The position numbers were made by a program, and so were the translations under genes. Below, piece by piece: positions 17,968 through 26,335 of a DNA stretch of 51,392 bases; position 1 is the first letter of the stretch; each line of letters opens with the position of its first letter. Source of the DNA: Candidatus Villigracilis propinquus. Lineage in GTDB: Bacteria; Chloroflexota; Anaerolineae; Anaerolineales; Villigracilaceae. The stretch spans positions 1 through 51,392 of the forward strand of contig JADKDM010000003.1 in assembly GCA_016714565.1 (NCBI GenBank). The letters run 5' to 3'. The notes under the pieces were generated by a model, which saw only the letters and a program-made list of their open reading frames with translations, made no database searches and had not been told where the DNA came from.

Positions 17968-20900
17968 ATGATGAACCGTCAATCACGTTCAATTTTTATC
18001 GGTGATACGGTGCAGAGACCAATCGAGCAGGACGTTAAGGGGGAGTATGTATCCATGTTGGGTGAGACATTTTATAAGATCAAAAATTATGACGGCATGC
18101 CGTCATTTTTTATGAGTATCGTCAGCGGCTCGGATCACTGGCTATTCATCTCGTCCACCGGTGGGCTTTCGGCAGGGCGCGGCAGTGCCGAGCAATCTCT
18201 TTTCCCATACTACACCGAAGACAAGCTGACCGAAAACAGCGAGAACACTGGCAACAAATCCATTCTGCTGGTCACGCGCGGCGAGCGGACGAGTCTATGG
18301 GAACCGTTCTCCGAGCGTTATCGCGGGCAGTATCAGATCGAACGGAATATTTATAAGAACGTGCTCGGCACTGTGCTTGTTTTTGAAGAGATCAACCACA
18401 ACCTGAAATTGACCTATCGTTATGCGTGGCGAACCAGCGATATGTTTGGCTTCGTAAAAACAACATGGTTGTCCAACTTTGGCGAATCAACGTGTCAGGT
18501 TGAACTGGTGGATGGGATCCAGAATATCCTGCCTGCCAATGTGACTTCGTTGATGCAGAACACGTTCAGTCCGCTTTTGGATGCCTACAAGCGCAGCGAA
18601 CTTAATCTGGAAACTGGTCTTGCCATCTTTGCATTGAACTCCACTTTGACAGATCTGGCTGAACCCAGTGAGTCTCTTCTGGCAACGGTCTTGATGCAGC
18701 TTGGGCTTGAGCAGGCTGACTATCTTCTTTCATCGTCACAGTTGGATCAATTCCGTGAGGGAATGGGTGTAAGGACGGAGACAGAAGTACGCGGAAAGCG
18801 TTGCGCATATTTTGTGCATGCCGTTCTTGATCTTGCTCCAGCAGAGGAACGTGCCTGGCATTTGGTGGCAGATGTCAGCAAGGATGCGGCGGCGATTGTC
18901 AACCTGTCCAATAAGCTGAGAGAGAATCGTTCGGAATTGTCAGATGTCATTGAGCACGACATCGCACTCAACAACCTGACCCTTGAGAAGATCGTAGCCA
19001 GCGCAGATGGCTTGCAGGTCTCCAATGACGGACTTGTCACCGCCCACCATTTTGCCAATGTAATGTTCAACGTGATGCGCGGCGGCATTTTTTTTGACCA
19101 ATACAAACTGCACACGGAAAATTTCATCGAATTTGTTTCAACTCATAACGGGGTTATTCTGAATGAAAATGCGGCGGCCTTTTCCAAACTGCCTCCGGAA
19201 ATGAATATCCTTGACCTTCATGCTTGGGCAGATGCAAGTGGCTGTGCGGACTTGATTCGCTTGAGTTACATCTACCTGCCGCTGTCATTCAGCCGCCGAC
19301 ATGGCGACCCGAGCCGCCCGTGGAATCGTTTTGCCATCGATATCAAAAAACAGGATGGTTCTCTAAAGCAGGGATACGAAGGAAATTGGCGGGATATTTT
19401 TCAGAACTGGGAAGCCCTTGCTTATTCCTACCCTGAATACGTTGAGGGGATGATCTGCACTTTCCTGAACGCAACCACTGCGGATGGATATAACCCTTAT
19501 CGAATTACTCAGCAGGGGATCGATTGGGAAATCCCGGAGCCCGAAAATCCCTGGGCGAATATTGGCTATTGGAGCGACCATCAAATTATCTATCTGCAAA
19601 AACTGATGGAAATTAGTGCGAAGGTACACCCCGGCAAGTTGGAGGAATTTCTTTCACGGCCGATATTCAGTTATGCCAATGTTCCGTATCGAATCAAGCC
19701 TTATGCTGACTTGCAGAAGAATCCATTCAATTCCATCGAATTCAATTGGGATGTGGAACGGGAGATCGAGTCGCGGGTGCATGAACGCGGCACAGACGGC
19801 AAACTGGTCTATGCTAAAGATGGGCACGTAATCCACACTACACTTGCAGAAAAACTGCTCATCCTCCTGCTTGCCAAATTGTCCAATTTTGTCCCCGAAG
19901 GCGGGATCTGGATGAACACCCAGCGTCCCGAATGGAATGATGCCAACAATGCACTGGTAGGCAAGGGACTGTCGGTTGTGACCTTGTCCTATTTGCTGCG
20001 ATACATTGTCTTTTGCAAGGAGTTGTTGAAAAAGGAAGCCAATGCTACTGTTCAATTAGGTGTTGAGGTACATGGCTTCTATTCCCAGATTTTCGAGATA
20101 TTAAATCAGTTCATGGGCGTACTTGCAGCATCCTTCAGTGACGCGCAAAGACGCGACATGATGAATGCGCTAGGTCAGGCTGGCAGTGACTATCGCTGGA
20201 ATTACTATGCTCAGGGTATCTCGGGTGAATCTGCTCAATTACCGATAACAGAATTGATTTCATTTCTTGATCTGGCACAGCAGTATGTTGAACATTCATT
20301 GCGCGCCAATAAGCGCAGTGATGATCTGTATCACGCGTACAACGTCCTAAGTCTTGGCGATAAAACGGCGACCGTCAATTACCTGTATGAAATGCTGGAA
20401 GGACAGGCTGCCATCCTTTCGTCAGGAATGCTTTCGGGGAAAGAATCGCTTGCGCTTTTGGAAAGCCTGAAGAGTAGTCAACTTTACCGCCCAGACCAGC
20501 ACAGTTACATCCTGTATCCAGATCGGAAGCTAGAAGGATTTTTGGAAAAGAACAGCATGACAGCCGAACAGGTCAGTGGGCTGATGCTTGTTTCGGAGCT
20601 GGTAAAGGCTAATGATAAGACGCTTATCGTCAGGGATGAAAAAGGCAACTATCATTTCAGCGGTCATATCCGGAATTCTAAAGATGTGGTCCGTTCTCTT
20701 GATGCGCTTAAGAAACAAGCTCGTTATGCAGAACTGGTGAACGCAGAAGCAGAACAGATCGAGGCTTTGTTTGAAGACGTGTTTCGTCATGCTGAGTTCA
20801 CCGGGCGTTCTGGAACCTTTTTTGCCTATGAAGGACTGGGAAGTATTTACTGGCACATGGTTTCCAAACTTTTACTGTCTGTACAGGAAACGATCTTACG

Positions 20901-21429
20901 CACCAGAAATGAATCCTCCCTCATGGATCTGATGAATAAATATGCTGACATCCGCAAAGGATTAAGCTTCAATAAGACTCCCGATGTGTATGGCGCTTTC
21001 CCCACTGATCCTTATTCACACACACCAAAGGGTCAGGGAGCCAGACAGCCGGGCATGACAGGGTTGGTCAAGGAAGAAATACTGACTCGTCAGGTGGAAC
21101 TTGGCTTTTTCATCGATCAAGGTAAACTGGCATTTGATTTCCTGCTTTTGGCTGGAAATGAATTTCTCGCTGACCCCACGGTATTTACCTATTTTGGCGT
21201 TGATGGGAATCAGAAGCACATTGACCTTTCCGCAGGCTCCCTCGCTTACTTGATCTGTCAGGTTCCCGTGATTCTTCAAGCTTCAAGTGAGAATTGCATA
21301 ACCTTGCACTTTACAAATGGAAGCGCCCAGCAGATCGAAGGTCACGTTTTGGATGCCATCAATAGCAGACATATCTTCCAGCGTGATGGAGTGGTACATC
21401 ACCTGACCGTATCCATCGTCAATGACTAA
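17968..21429 (+). CDS. Large GH94/GH149-like protein, candidate beta-glucan phosphorylase
   Basis: A soluble protein of 1153 residues. The N-terminal third is beta-rich (SFFMSIVSGSDHWLFISSTG) as in carbohydrate phosphorylases of the GH94 kind. The middle has GNWRDIFQNWEAL, DGYNPYRI, NPWANIGYWSDHQIIYLQKL and, at residues 654-660, RPEWNDANNAL, where Asp658 (codon 19939-19941) occupies the position of the general acid of GH94-type barrels (compare RADWNDCLNL of the neighbouring GH94). A C-terminal jelly-roll-like part follows. Its length fits the beta-1,3-glucan phosphorylases of GH149 or GH161 (about 1000-1200 residues) better than GH94 (about 800). I cannot confirm the family by reading alone. 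It may be an enzyme or an inactive relative. It starts 3 nt after GH1 and is the last gene of the block; a strong hairpin follows. Confidence 0.55.
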   Translation: MMNRQSRSIFIGDTVQRPIEQDVKGEYVSMLGETFYKIKNYDGMPSFFMSIVSGSDHWLFISSTGGLSAGRGSAEQSLFPYYTEDKLTENSENTGNKSILLVTRGERTSLWEPFSERYRGQYQIERNIYKNVLGTVLVFEEINHNLKLTYRYAWRTSDMFGFVKTTWLSNFGESTCQVELVDGIQNILPANVTSLMQNTFSPLLDAYKRSELNLETGLAIFALNSTLTDLAEPSESLLATVLMQLGLEQADYLLSSSQLDQFREGMGVRTETEVRGKRCAYFVHAVLDLAPAEERAWHLVADVSKDAAAIVNLSNKLRENRSELSDVIEHDIALNNLTLEKIVASADGLQVSNDGLVTAHHFANVMFNVMRGGIFFDQYKLHTENFIEFVSTHNGVILNENAAAFSKLPPEMNILDLHAWADASGCADLIRLSYIYLPLSFSRRHGDPSRPWNRFAIDIKKQDGSLKQGYEGNWRDIFQNWEALAYSYPEYVEGMICTFLNATTADGYNPYRITQQGIDWEIPEPENPWANIGYWSDHQIIYLQKLMEISAKVHPGKLEEFLSRPIFSYANVPYRIKPYADLQKNPFNSIEFNWDVEREIESRVHERGTDGKLVYAKDGHVIHTTLAEKLLILLLAKLSNFVPEGGIWMNTQRPEWNDANNALVGKGLSVVTLSYLLRYIVFCKELLKKEANATVQLGVEVHGFYSQIFEILNQFMGVLAASFSDAQRRDMMNALGQAGSDYRWNYYAQGISGESAQLPITELISFLDLAQQYVEHSLRANKRSDDLYHAYNVLSLGDKTATVNYLYEMLEGQAAILSSGMLSGKESLALLESLKSSQLYRPDQHSYILYPDRKLEGFLEKNSMTAEQVSGLMLVSELVKANDKTLIVRDEKGNYHFSGHIRNSKDVVRSLDALKKQARYAELVNAEAEQIEALFEDVFRHAEFTGRSGTFFAYEGLGSIYWHMVSKLLLSVQETILRTRNESSLMDLMNKYADIRKGLSFNKTPDVYGAFPTDPYSHTPKGQGARQPGMTGLVKEEILTRQVELGFFIDQGKLAFDFLLLAGNEFLADPTVFTYFGVDGNQKHIDLSAGSLAYLICQVPVILQASSENCITLHFTNGSAQQIEGHVLDAINSRHIFQRDGVVHHLTVSIVND

Positions 21430-21459
21430 AGAGAACACTTCGGATTAGATTTTTCAACT

Positions 21460-21505
21460 ATATATAAACTGGACAGGTAACTTATTGCCCGTCCAGTTTA
21501 TATAT
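21460..21505 (+). terminator. Long perfect stem-loop after the beta-glycoside gene block
   Basis: ATATATAAACTGGAC (21460-21474) and GTCCAGTTTATATAT (21491-21505) form a perfect 15-bp stem, extended inward by GG/CC around a 10-nt loop. There is no classical T-run, but the stem's lower half is all A/T. It lies 31 nt after the last gene of the block and upstream of the LacI promoter, so it most likely ends that transcription unit. Confidence 0.6.
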
Positions 21506-21537
21506 GTGGTGAAAGGGTTTCATTTCTCCGCTTCGGG

Positions 21538-21580
21538 TTGGCAATTTGCAACCGAATATGCTAAACTGAAAGTGCTTTCA
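21538..21580 (+). promoter_or_regulatory. Promoter and operator of the LacI-type regulator gene
   Basis: A -35 box TTGGCA (21538-21543), an 18-bp spacer ending in TGC, and a -10 box TAAACT (21562-21567) form an extended -10 promoter. Directly downstream, TGAAAGTGCTTTCA (21567-21580) is a palindrome with an asymmetric TG centre, of the kind bound by LacI-family dimers. It covers the expected transcription start near 21574. The same 14 bp occurs at 24760-24773, so the regulator probably represses itself and the transporter. Confidence 0.7.
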
Positions 21581-21587
21581 TAAAAAT

Positions 21588-22598
21588 ATGCCATCGAAAA
21601 AAAAATCTCCCACCATTTATGACGTAGCCGAACTTTCCGGCGTAAGTATTTCAACCATTTCGCGTGTGTTGAATTCGCCCGACAAGGTAAATGCGGAAAC
21701 CCACAAACGCGTCATGCAAGCCATTGACCAGCTTGGGTTCGTCCCCAAAGCCGAGGCCCGCGCTCGAGCTATGCAGCATACAGGCCGCATCGGTGTGATC
21801 ACCCCATTCTTCACTGCCCCGTCCTTTGTCCAACGCCTGCGCGGTGTGGCATCTGTGCTTTCAAAGTCAAATTACGAACTGGTGATCTACCCTGTAGATT
21901 CAATGGATCATTTACAGGGATATATCTCGTCGATCCCTTTAATGAGAAACATTGACGGGTTGATCATTATGTCACTGGCCATCAGCGACCAGGATGCTCA
22001 GCGATTAATAGATAATGGCCTTGGGACTGCCCTCATAGAATATCAACACCCGCAGCTGAATAGTATTATCATCAACGACTTTAATGGTGGTGAGCTTGCT
22101 GCTGAGCATTTAATAAAAAAAGGACATCGTAATATTGGTTTCCTTGGTGATATTGAACCGCCGGAGAAGATCGCTATTCATCCTGTTAAATCCCGTTTAA
22201 TGGGGTTTCAAAAGACTTTGAATGATGCAGGCATTTCATTGTCCAAAACAAACATACGTTCTGCACCTTATACACAGGACGAATCAAGGCAGGCTGCTTA
22301 TGAATTGCTTAGCCTGCCCAAACGGCCTACCGCCATTTTTGCCGCATCAGATGTTCAGGCCCTTGTCACTATGAAAGTTGCGCGCCAATTAAATATTAGA
22401 GTGCCAGATGATCTGGCTGTCATCGGCTTTGATGATATTGATGTGGCAGAACATGTAGACCTGACAACCATCCGTCAGCACCTGGATGAATCAGGCAGGC
22501 TGGCTGCTGAAATTTTACTTGCACGCATTAGCGAATCTCAACGTCCGCTTCAACACATCAATCTCCCGCTTAATCTAGTCGAACGTCAAACCACATAA
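21588..22598 (+). CDS. LacI-family transcriptional regulator
   Basis: A 336-residue repressor. Residues 8-28 form the helix-turn-helix (TIYDVAELSGVSISTIS), followed by the hinge helix (RARAMQHTG) and a periplasmic-binding-protein-like sugar-sensing domain (IGVITPFFTAPSF, INDFNGGELAAEHL, AVIGFDDIDVAEHV). It should leave its operator when a sugar binds. The start at 21588 is only about 14 nt after the predicted transcription start and has no Shine-Dalgarno sequence, so the mRNA is nearly leaderless. It is followed 12 nt later by the alpha-galactosidase gene, suggesting that the repressor and this enzyme are one transcript. The effector may be melibiose, raffinose or another alpha-glycoside; that is inferred from the neighbours. 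Confidence 0.93.
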   Translation: MPSKKKSPTIYDVAELSGVSISTISRVLNSPDKVNAETHKRVMQAIDQLGFVPKAEARARAMQHTGRIGVITPFFTAPSFVQRLRGVASVLSKSNYELVIYPVDSMDHLQGYISSIPLMRNIDGLIIMSLAISDQDAQRLIDNGLGTALIEYQHPQLNSIIINDFNGGELAAEHLIKKGHRNIGFLGDIEPPEKIAIHPVKSRLMGFQKTLNDAGISLSKTNIRSAPYTQDESRQAAYELLSLPKRPTAIFAASDVQALVTMKVARQLNIRVPDDLAVIGFDDIDVAEHVDLTTIRQHLDESGRLAAEILLARISESQRPLQHINLPLNLVERQTT

Positions 22599-22610
22599 AA
22601 GGAAAATCCC

Positions 22611-24704
22611 ATGCCCATTCATTCATCCCCCGCCGGTTGGGTTCTCGAAACGCGTAATACCGCCTATGCCATCGGCATCAACGAAGTCGGTCTGCTCACA
22701 CATCGCTATTGGGGAGCGCGCCTGCCTTTTGTTGAAGATTATCCTGAGCCTTTCAAGTCCACAAATTTTGCTTCCACCGATGGGTTTCATCATTTTGTCC
22801 CCGAAGAATATCCCGGCTATGCGGGCACCAAATATATTGACCCGTGTCTCAAAGTCACATTTGCGGATGAAGTTCGGGATGTGGTCCTGGTCTACGAAGA
22901 TTTCAAAGTCACCGCCTCTTCCTCACCGACGCTTGATCTGCGGTTAAAGGACAGTTTCTACCCTTTACAAGTTACCCTCCACTATCGCGTCCACGAAGAA
23001 TATGACCTCATCGAACGCTGGGTCACGCTCGAAAACCTTGGCACAGATGCCATCCTCGTCGAACGCGCCTTCTCTGCCAAATGGACTTTTCCTCATGGTG
23101 GTGATTATTCATTGACCCATTTGTATGGTCGCTGGGCCGACGAATTCAACATGCAGCGCGAAACACTCACGCCTGGCTTGAAAATCATCGAAAGCAGGCG
23201 CATTATTCCAAGTCATCGCGCCAGCCCCTGGTTTGCGATTGACCGCAACGCCAGCGAAGAAAACGGCGAAGTCTGGTTCGGCACATTGGCATGGAGCGGC
23301 AACCACAAGATCACCGCCGAAGTGACCGAGTTCGCATCCACCCGCATCAGCATCGGACTCAACGATTGGGACTTCGCCTGGAAGTTAATGCCGAAGCAGC
23401 CCTTCGTTACACCTGCTTCCATTTCGGGCTACACCCAAAATGGATTCGGCGCTGCCAGCCGCATCTTCCACGATTATGTGCGCGATGAGATCATCCCGCA
23501 TGGAAAAGTGTTGCACAAGATTTTATATAACTCATGGGAGGCAACACTCTTTAACGTGGATGAAACCTCGCAATCGAAGTTGGCAGAGATCGCCGCACAA
23601 ATGGGTGTGGAGTTATTCGTCATGGACGATGGCTGGTTCCATGGCCGCAACTGGGATAACGCCGGTCTCGGCGATTGGTGGCCCGATGAAATTAAATTCC
23701 CCAATGGGCTCACTGGCCTGATCCAAAACGTCAACAACCTCGGCATGGATTTTGGTCTGTGGGTCGAGCCTGAAATGGTCAACCCTGACAGTGATTTATA
23801 CCGCGCGCATCCCGATTGGGTGATCCATTTCCCAACCCGCGCTCGCACCGAAAGCCGCAATCAACTCATCCTCAACATGGCGCGGACGGATGTGCAGGAA
23901 TACATCCTCGGCGTGTTGGATAAATTATTAGCTGAGCACAACATCGCCTTTATCAAATGGGATATGAATCGTCCCGCCAGTGAACCGGGTTGGGCAGGAT
24001 GCCCCGGCGACCCGCGTGAACTTTGGGTGCGTTATGTGCAGGGCCTGTATCACGTGTGGGGAACCTTGCGCGAGCGCCATCCCAATGTCATTTGGCAAAG
24101 TTGCTCCAGCGGCGGCGGACGTGCTGATTTCGGTATCCTCCAATTTGCAGATCAGATCTGGACGAGTGACAATACCGAGGCCACATCACGCTTGAATATT
24201 CAGGAAGGCTATTCTCAATTTTTACCCGCCAACACAATGGAAGCCTGGGTTACGGATTGGGGCAAGGATACTGTCCCGTTGGAATTCCGTTTTCACGTCA
24301 GTATGTGCGGGTCGCTTGGGGTGGGGGGGAATCTCCTTGAGTGGGATCAGGCCGATCGTGAGTCTGCGGCGAATTTTATCCGCTTGTACAAGGACATTCG
24401 GCAGGTCATCCAATTTGGCGACCAGTTCCGCTTGATCTCATCCCAGAAGAATAATTATTCAGCGGTGCAATATCTCAGCAAAGATAAATCTGATGGGGTG
24501 TTGTTCGTTTTTCGAACGTACATCCCTGATCCGTTTAATATCCCGATGATCTATCTGCGCGGACTGGAACCTGATGTGCTTTACGCTGTGGAAGGATTCG
24601 ATCAACCGCGCTCCGGCAAGGCATGGATGGAAGCCGGGCTGACCGTGGAGTTGAAGAACCTGCAAAGCAAGGTGCTGCGGATTTCGCGCTCACTACCCAA
24701 ATAG
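22611..24704 (+). CDS. GH36 alpha-galactosidase
   Basis: A 697-residue family 36 alpha-galactosidase that releases galactose from raffinose-type sugars, melibiose or galactomannan fragments. A beta-supersandwich (1 to about 310) precedes the TIM barrel. Markers are LFVMDDGWFHGRN, GLWVEPEMVNPDSD, the nucleophile Asp451 in FIKWDMNR (codon 23961-23963), SCSSGGGRAD, and the acid/base Asp520 in TSDNTEA (codon 24168-24170). The C-terminal beta-sheet domain is complete. There is no signal peptide. AAAAGGAAAA stands before the ATG. Lying 12 nt after the lacI-type gene, it is expected to share that gene's promoter and operator. It could serve both the alpha-glycoside genes downstream and the mannan genes upstream. 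Confidence 0.95.
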   Translation: MPIHSSPAGWVLETRNTAYAIGINEVGLLTHRYWGARLPFVEDYPEPFKSTNFASTDGFHHFVPEEYPGYAGTKYIDPCLKVTFADEVRDVVLVYEDFKVTASSSPTLDLRLKDSFYPLQVTLHYRVHEEYDLIERWVTLENLGTDAILVERAFSAKWTFPHGGDYSLTHLYGRWADEFNMQRETLTPGLKIIESRRIIPSHRASPWFAIDRNASEENGEVWFGTLAWSGNHKITAEVTEFASTRISIGLNDWDFAWKLMPKQPFVTPASISGYTQNGFGAASRIFHDYVRDEIIPHGKVLHKILYNSWEATLFNVDETSQSKLAEIAAQMGVELFVMDDGWFHGRNWDNAGLGDWWPDEIKFPNGLTGLIQNVNNLGMDFGLWVEPEMVNPDSDLYRAHPDWVIHFPTRARTESRNQLILNMARTDVQEYILGVLDKLLAEHNIAFIKWDMNRPASEPGWAGCPGDPRELWVRYVQGLYHVWGTLRERHPNVIWQSCSSGGGRADFGILQFADQIWTSDNTEATSRLNIQEGYSQFLPANTMEAWVTDWGKDTVPLEFRFHVSMCGSLGVGGNLLEWDQADRESAANFIRLYKDIRQVIQFGDQFRLISSQKNNYSAVQYLSKDKSDGVLFVFRTYIPDPFNIPMIYLRGLEPDVLYAVEGFDQPRSGKAWMEAGLTVELKNLQSKVLRISRSLPK

Positions 24705-24724
24705 AAATTCCTCTAATTTAAATA

Positions 24725-24773
24725 TTGACTCTTGAATGGGGGTGTGCTAAACTCCGCAATGAAAGTGCTTTCA
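24725..24773 (+). promoter_or_regulatory. Promoter and LacI-type operator of the sugar ABC transporter
   Basis: A -35 box TTGACT (24725-24730), a 17-bp spacer ending in TGC and a -10 box TAAACT (24748-24753) form an extended -10 promoter. TGAAAGTGCTTTCA (24760-24773) is identical to the site in front of the regulator gene and overlaps the expected start site. A further CACTTTCA at 24779-24786 is an inverted copy of the TGAAAGTG half. The leader to the start codon is about 130 nt. Confidence 0.75.
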
Positions 24774-24895
24774 AGGTAACACTTTCAAATGCCTTCCGGT
24801 TTTGTTTCAGGAGGTGTACTTTCTCAAAGTTTGAAAAGCTCGATAAGTGTTTGATGCAACAATTGATATCATAAGCAAAAATCATGAGGAGAAAA

Positions 24896-26221
24896 ATGAA
24901 CAAGAAATCCCTGTTATGGTCCGTGATGAGCCTGTTGGTTCTGGCTTCCCTGGTTCTCTCTGCTTGCGGTGCGCCTGCCGCTGCAACTGAAGCTCCCGCT
25001 GCTGAAGGATTACCTGCTGGTGACGGCAAGGTACTAATTTATGGTGGCTACGGTGAAGCCCAGGCTGCTGCTTTCCAGAAGGCTTTGACCGAGTTTGGTG
25101 AAGCCAATGGTATTGAAGTTACTTTCACCTCTCTCGCAACTTTTGACACCGACATTAAGGTGAAGATCGAAGCTGGTCAGGAGCCCGACATCGCCATGTG
25201 GCCACAGCCCGGTGGTTTGAAGAACCTTGCTGACGTGCTTGTTCCTCTTGAGGAAGTTATTGATGTCAGCATTCCGCAATCTACTCTGGTTCCTGGTTGG
25301 GATACGCTTGCGGTTGTTGATGGCAAGATCTACGGTCTGCCTGTTTCTGCGAACATGAAGACCCTGGTCTTCTACAACCCTGCGGCTTTCGAAGCTAACG
25401 GCTACGCCGTACCAGCCAATGATGCCGAATTGGTTGCTCTTGAAGAAAAGATCAAGGCTGACGGCACTGGTTATCCCTGGTGCGCAGGCATTGAGTCCGG
25501 TGGCGCCACCGGCTGGCCCTTCACTGACTGGACCGAGCAATACGTCCTGGACTACAATGGCCCCGAAGTTTATGCCAAGTGGATCTCCGGTGAAGTTGAT
25601 TTCGCTTCCTCCGAAGTTACCAAGGCAGCCGAAGAAGTTTCCAAACGCTTGCTCGCTGAGGGTCAGGTCAATGGCGGCGGCATCTCCATGGCGACCGACT
25701 CCTTCCAGAATACCGCTCCTTTGTTCGCTGTTGGCAAGGACAATGGTCAGTGTTTCATGCTGCGCCAGGGTTCCTTCATTACTGCATTCATGCCCGAAGA
25801 CATTCAGGCTGAAGTCACGGCTGGCGACTACACTCACCTTGATGTGTTCCCGCTTCCCGCTCCTGAAGGCGCGCAGGCTGGTGTGATCGGTGGTGGCGAC
25901 ATCGCCGCTGTCTTCGATGGCCACGCTGATCAGGATGTTGCCAAGGTTGCTGCCTATATCTTCAGCGCTGATGTTCTGAAGTACCAGGTTGCTACCGGTG
26001 ATATCTCCCCGCACAAAACCTTCGACCTCTCCCTCTACCCGAACGAAATGCAGAGGAAGATTGGTGAAGCCATGGCCACCGCTGCAGTTTTCGGCTTCGA
26101 TGGCTCTGACCAAATGCCCGCTGAAGTCAACGCTGAATTCTGGGCTGCTGGCACCGACTTCGTTGCAGGTCGTGCTACCTGGGCTGAAGCTGCCGAACGC
26201 ATTGACAGCAAGTACCCCTAG
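24896..26221 (+). CDS. ABC transporter sugar-binding lipoprotein (family 1)
   Basis: An extracytoplasmic solute-binding protein of 441 residues. The signal peptide KKSLLWSVMSLLVLASLVL ends in the lipobox LSAC, followed by an Ala/Pro/Glu linker (GAPAAATEAPAAEG) and the mature domain (VLIYGGYGEAQAAAF; QEPDIAMWPQPGGL). The type is that of alpha-glucoside or maltose binding proteins such as AglE; the exact sugar is not readable. An upstream ATG at 24884 is less likely, because GAGGAG at 24886-24891 serves the ATG at 24896. The gene has its own promoter with the LacI operator. A hairpin separates it from the two permease genes, as is common where the binding protein must be made in excess. Confidence 0.92.
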   Translation: MNKKSLLWSVMSLLVLASLVLSACGAPAAATEAPAAEGLPAGDGKVLIYGGYGEAQAAAFQKALTEFGEANGIEVTFTSLATFDTDIKVKIEAGQEPDIAMWPQPGGLKNLADVLVPLEEVIDVSIPQSTLVPGWDTLAVVDGKIYGLPVSANMKTLVFYNPAAFEANGYAVPANDAELVALEEKIKADGTGYPWCAGIESGGATGWPFTDWTEQYVLDYNGPEVYAKWISGEVDFASSEVTKAAEEVSKRLLAEGQVNGGGISMATDSFQNTAPLFAVGKDNGQCFMLRQGSFITAFMPEDIQAEVTAGDYTHLDVFPLPAPEGAQAGVIGGGDIAAVFDGHADQDVAKVAAYIFSADVLKYQVATGDISPHKTFDLSLYPNEMQRKIGEAMATAAVFGFDGSDQMPAEVNAEFWAAGTDFVAGRATWAEAAERIDSKYP

Positions 26222-26243
26222 TCGCTTCAACTGATATAAAATA

Positions 26244-26275
26244 GTGGCACTGGCTCTCTATGGGGTCAGTGCCAC
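26244..26275 (+). terminator. Hairpin between binding-protein and permease genes
   Basis: GTGGCACTG (26244-26252) pairs perfectly with CAGTGCCAC (26267-26275) around a 14-nt loop; ATCTCTTTTA follows. It probably acts as a partial terminator or mRNA stabiliser that lowers permease expression relative to the binding protein. The rest of the gap (to 26335) has a weak GGAG ribosome-binding site and no clear promoter. Confidence 0.6.
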
Positions 26276-26335
26276 ATCTCTTTTAGTACTCACTTAGCTG
26301 GTGGATCGCGAGATCAAAATAACGGAGATTGAGAC

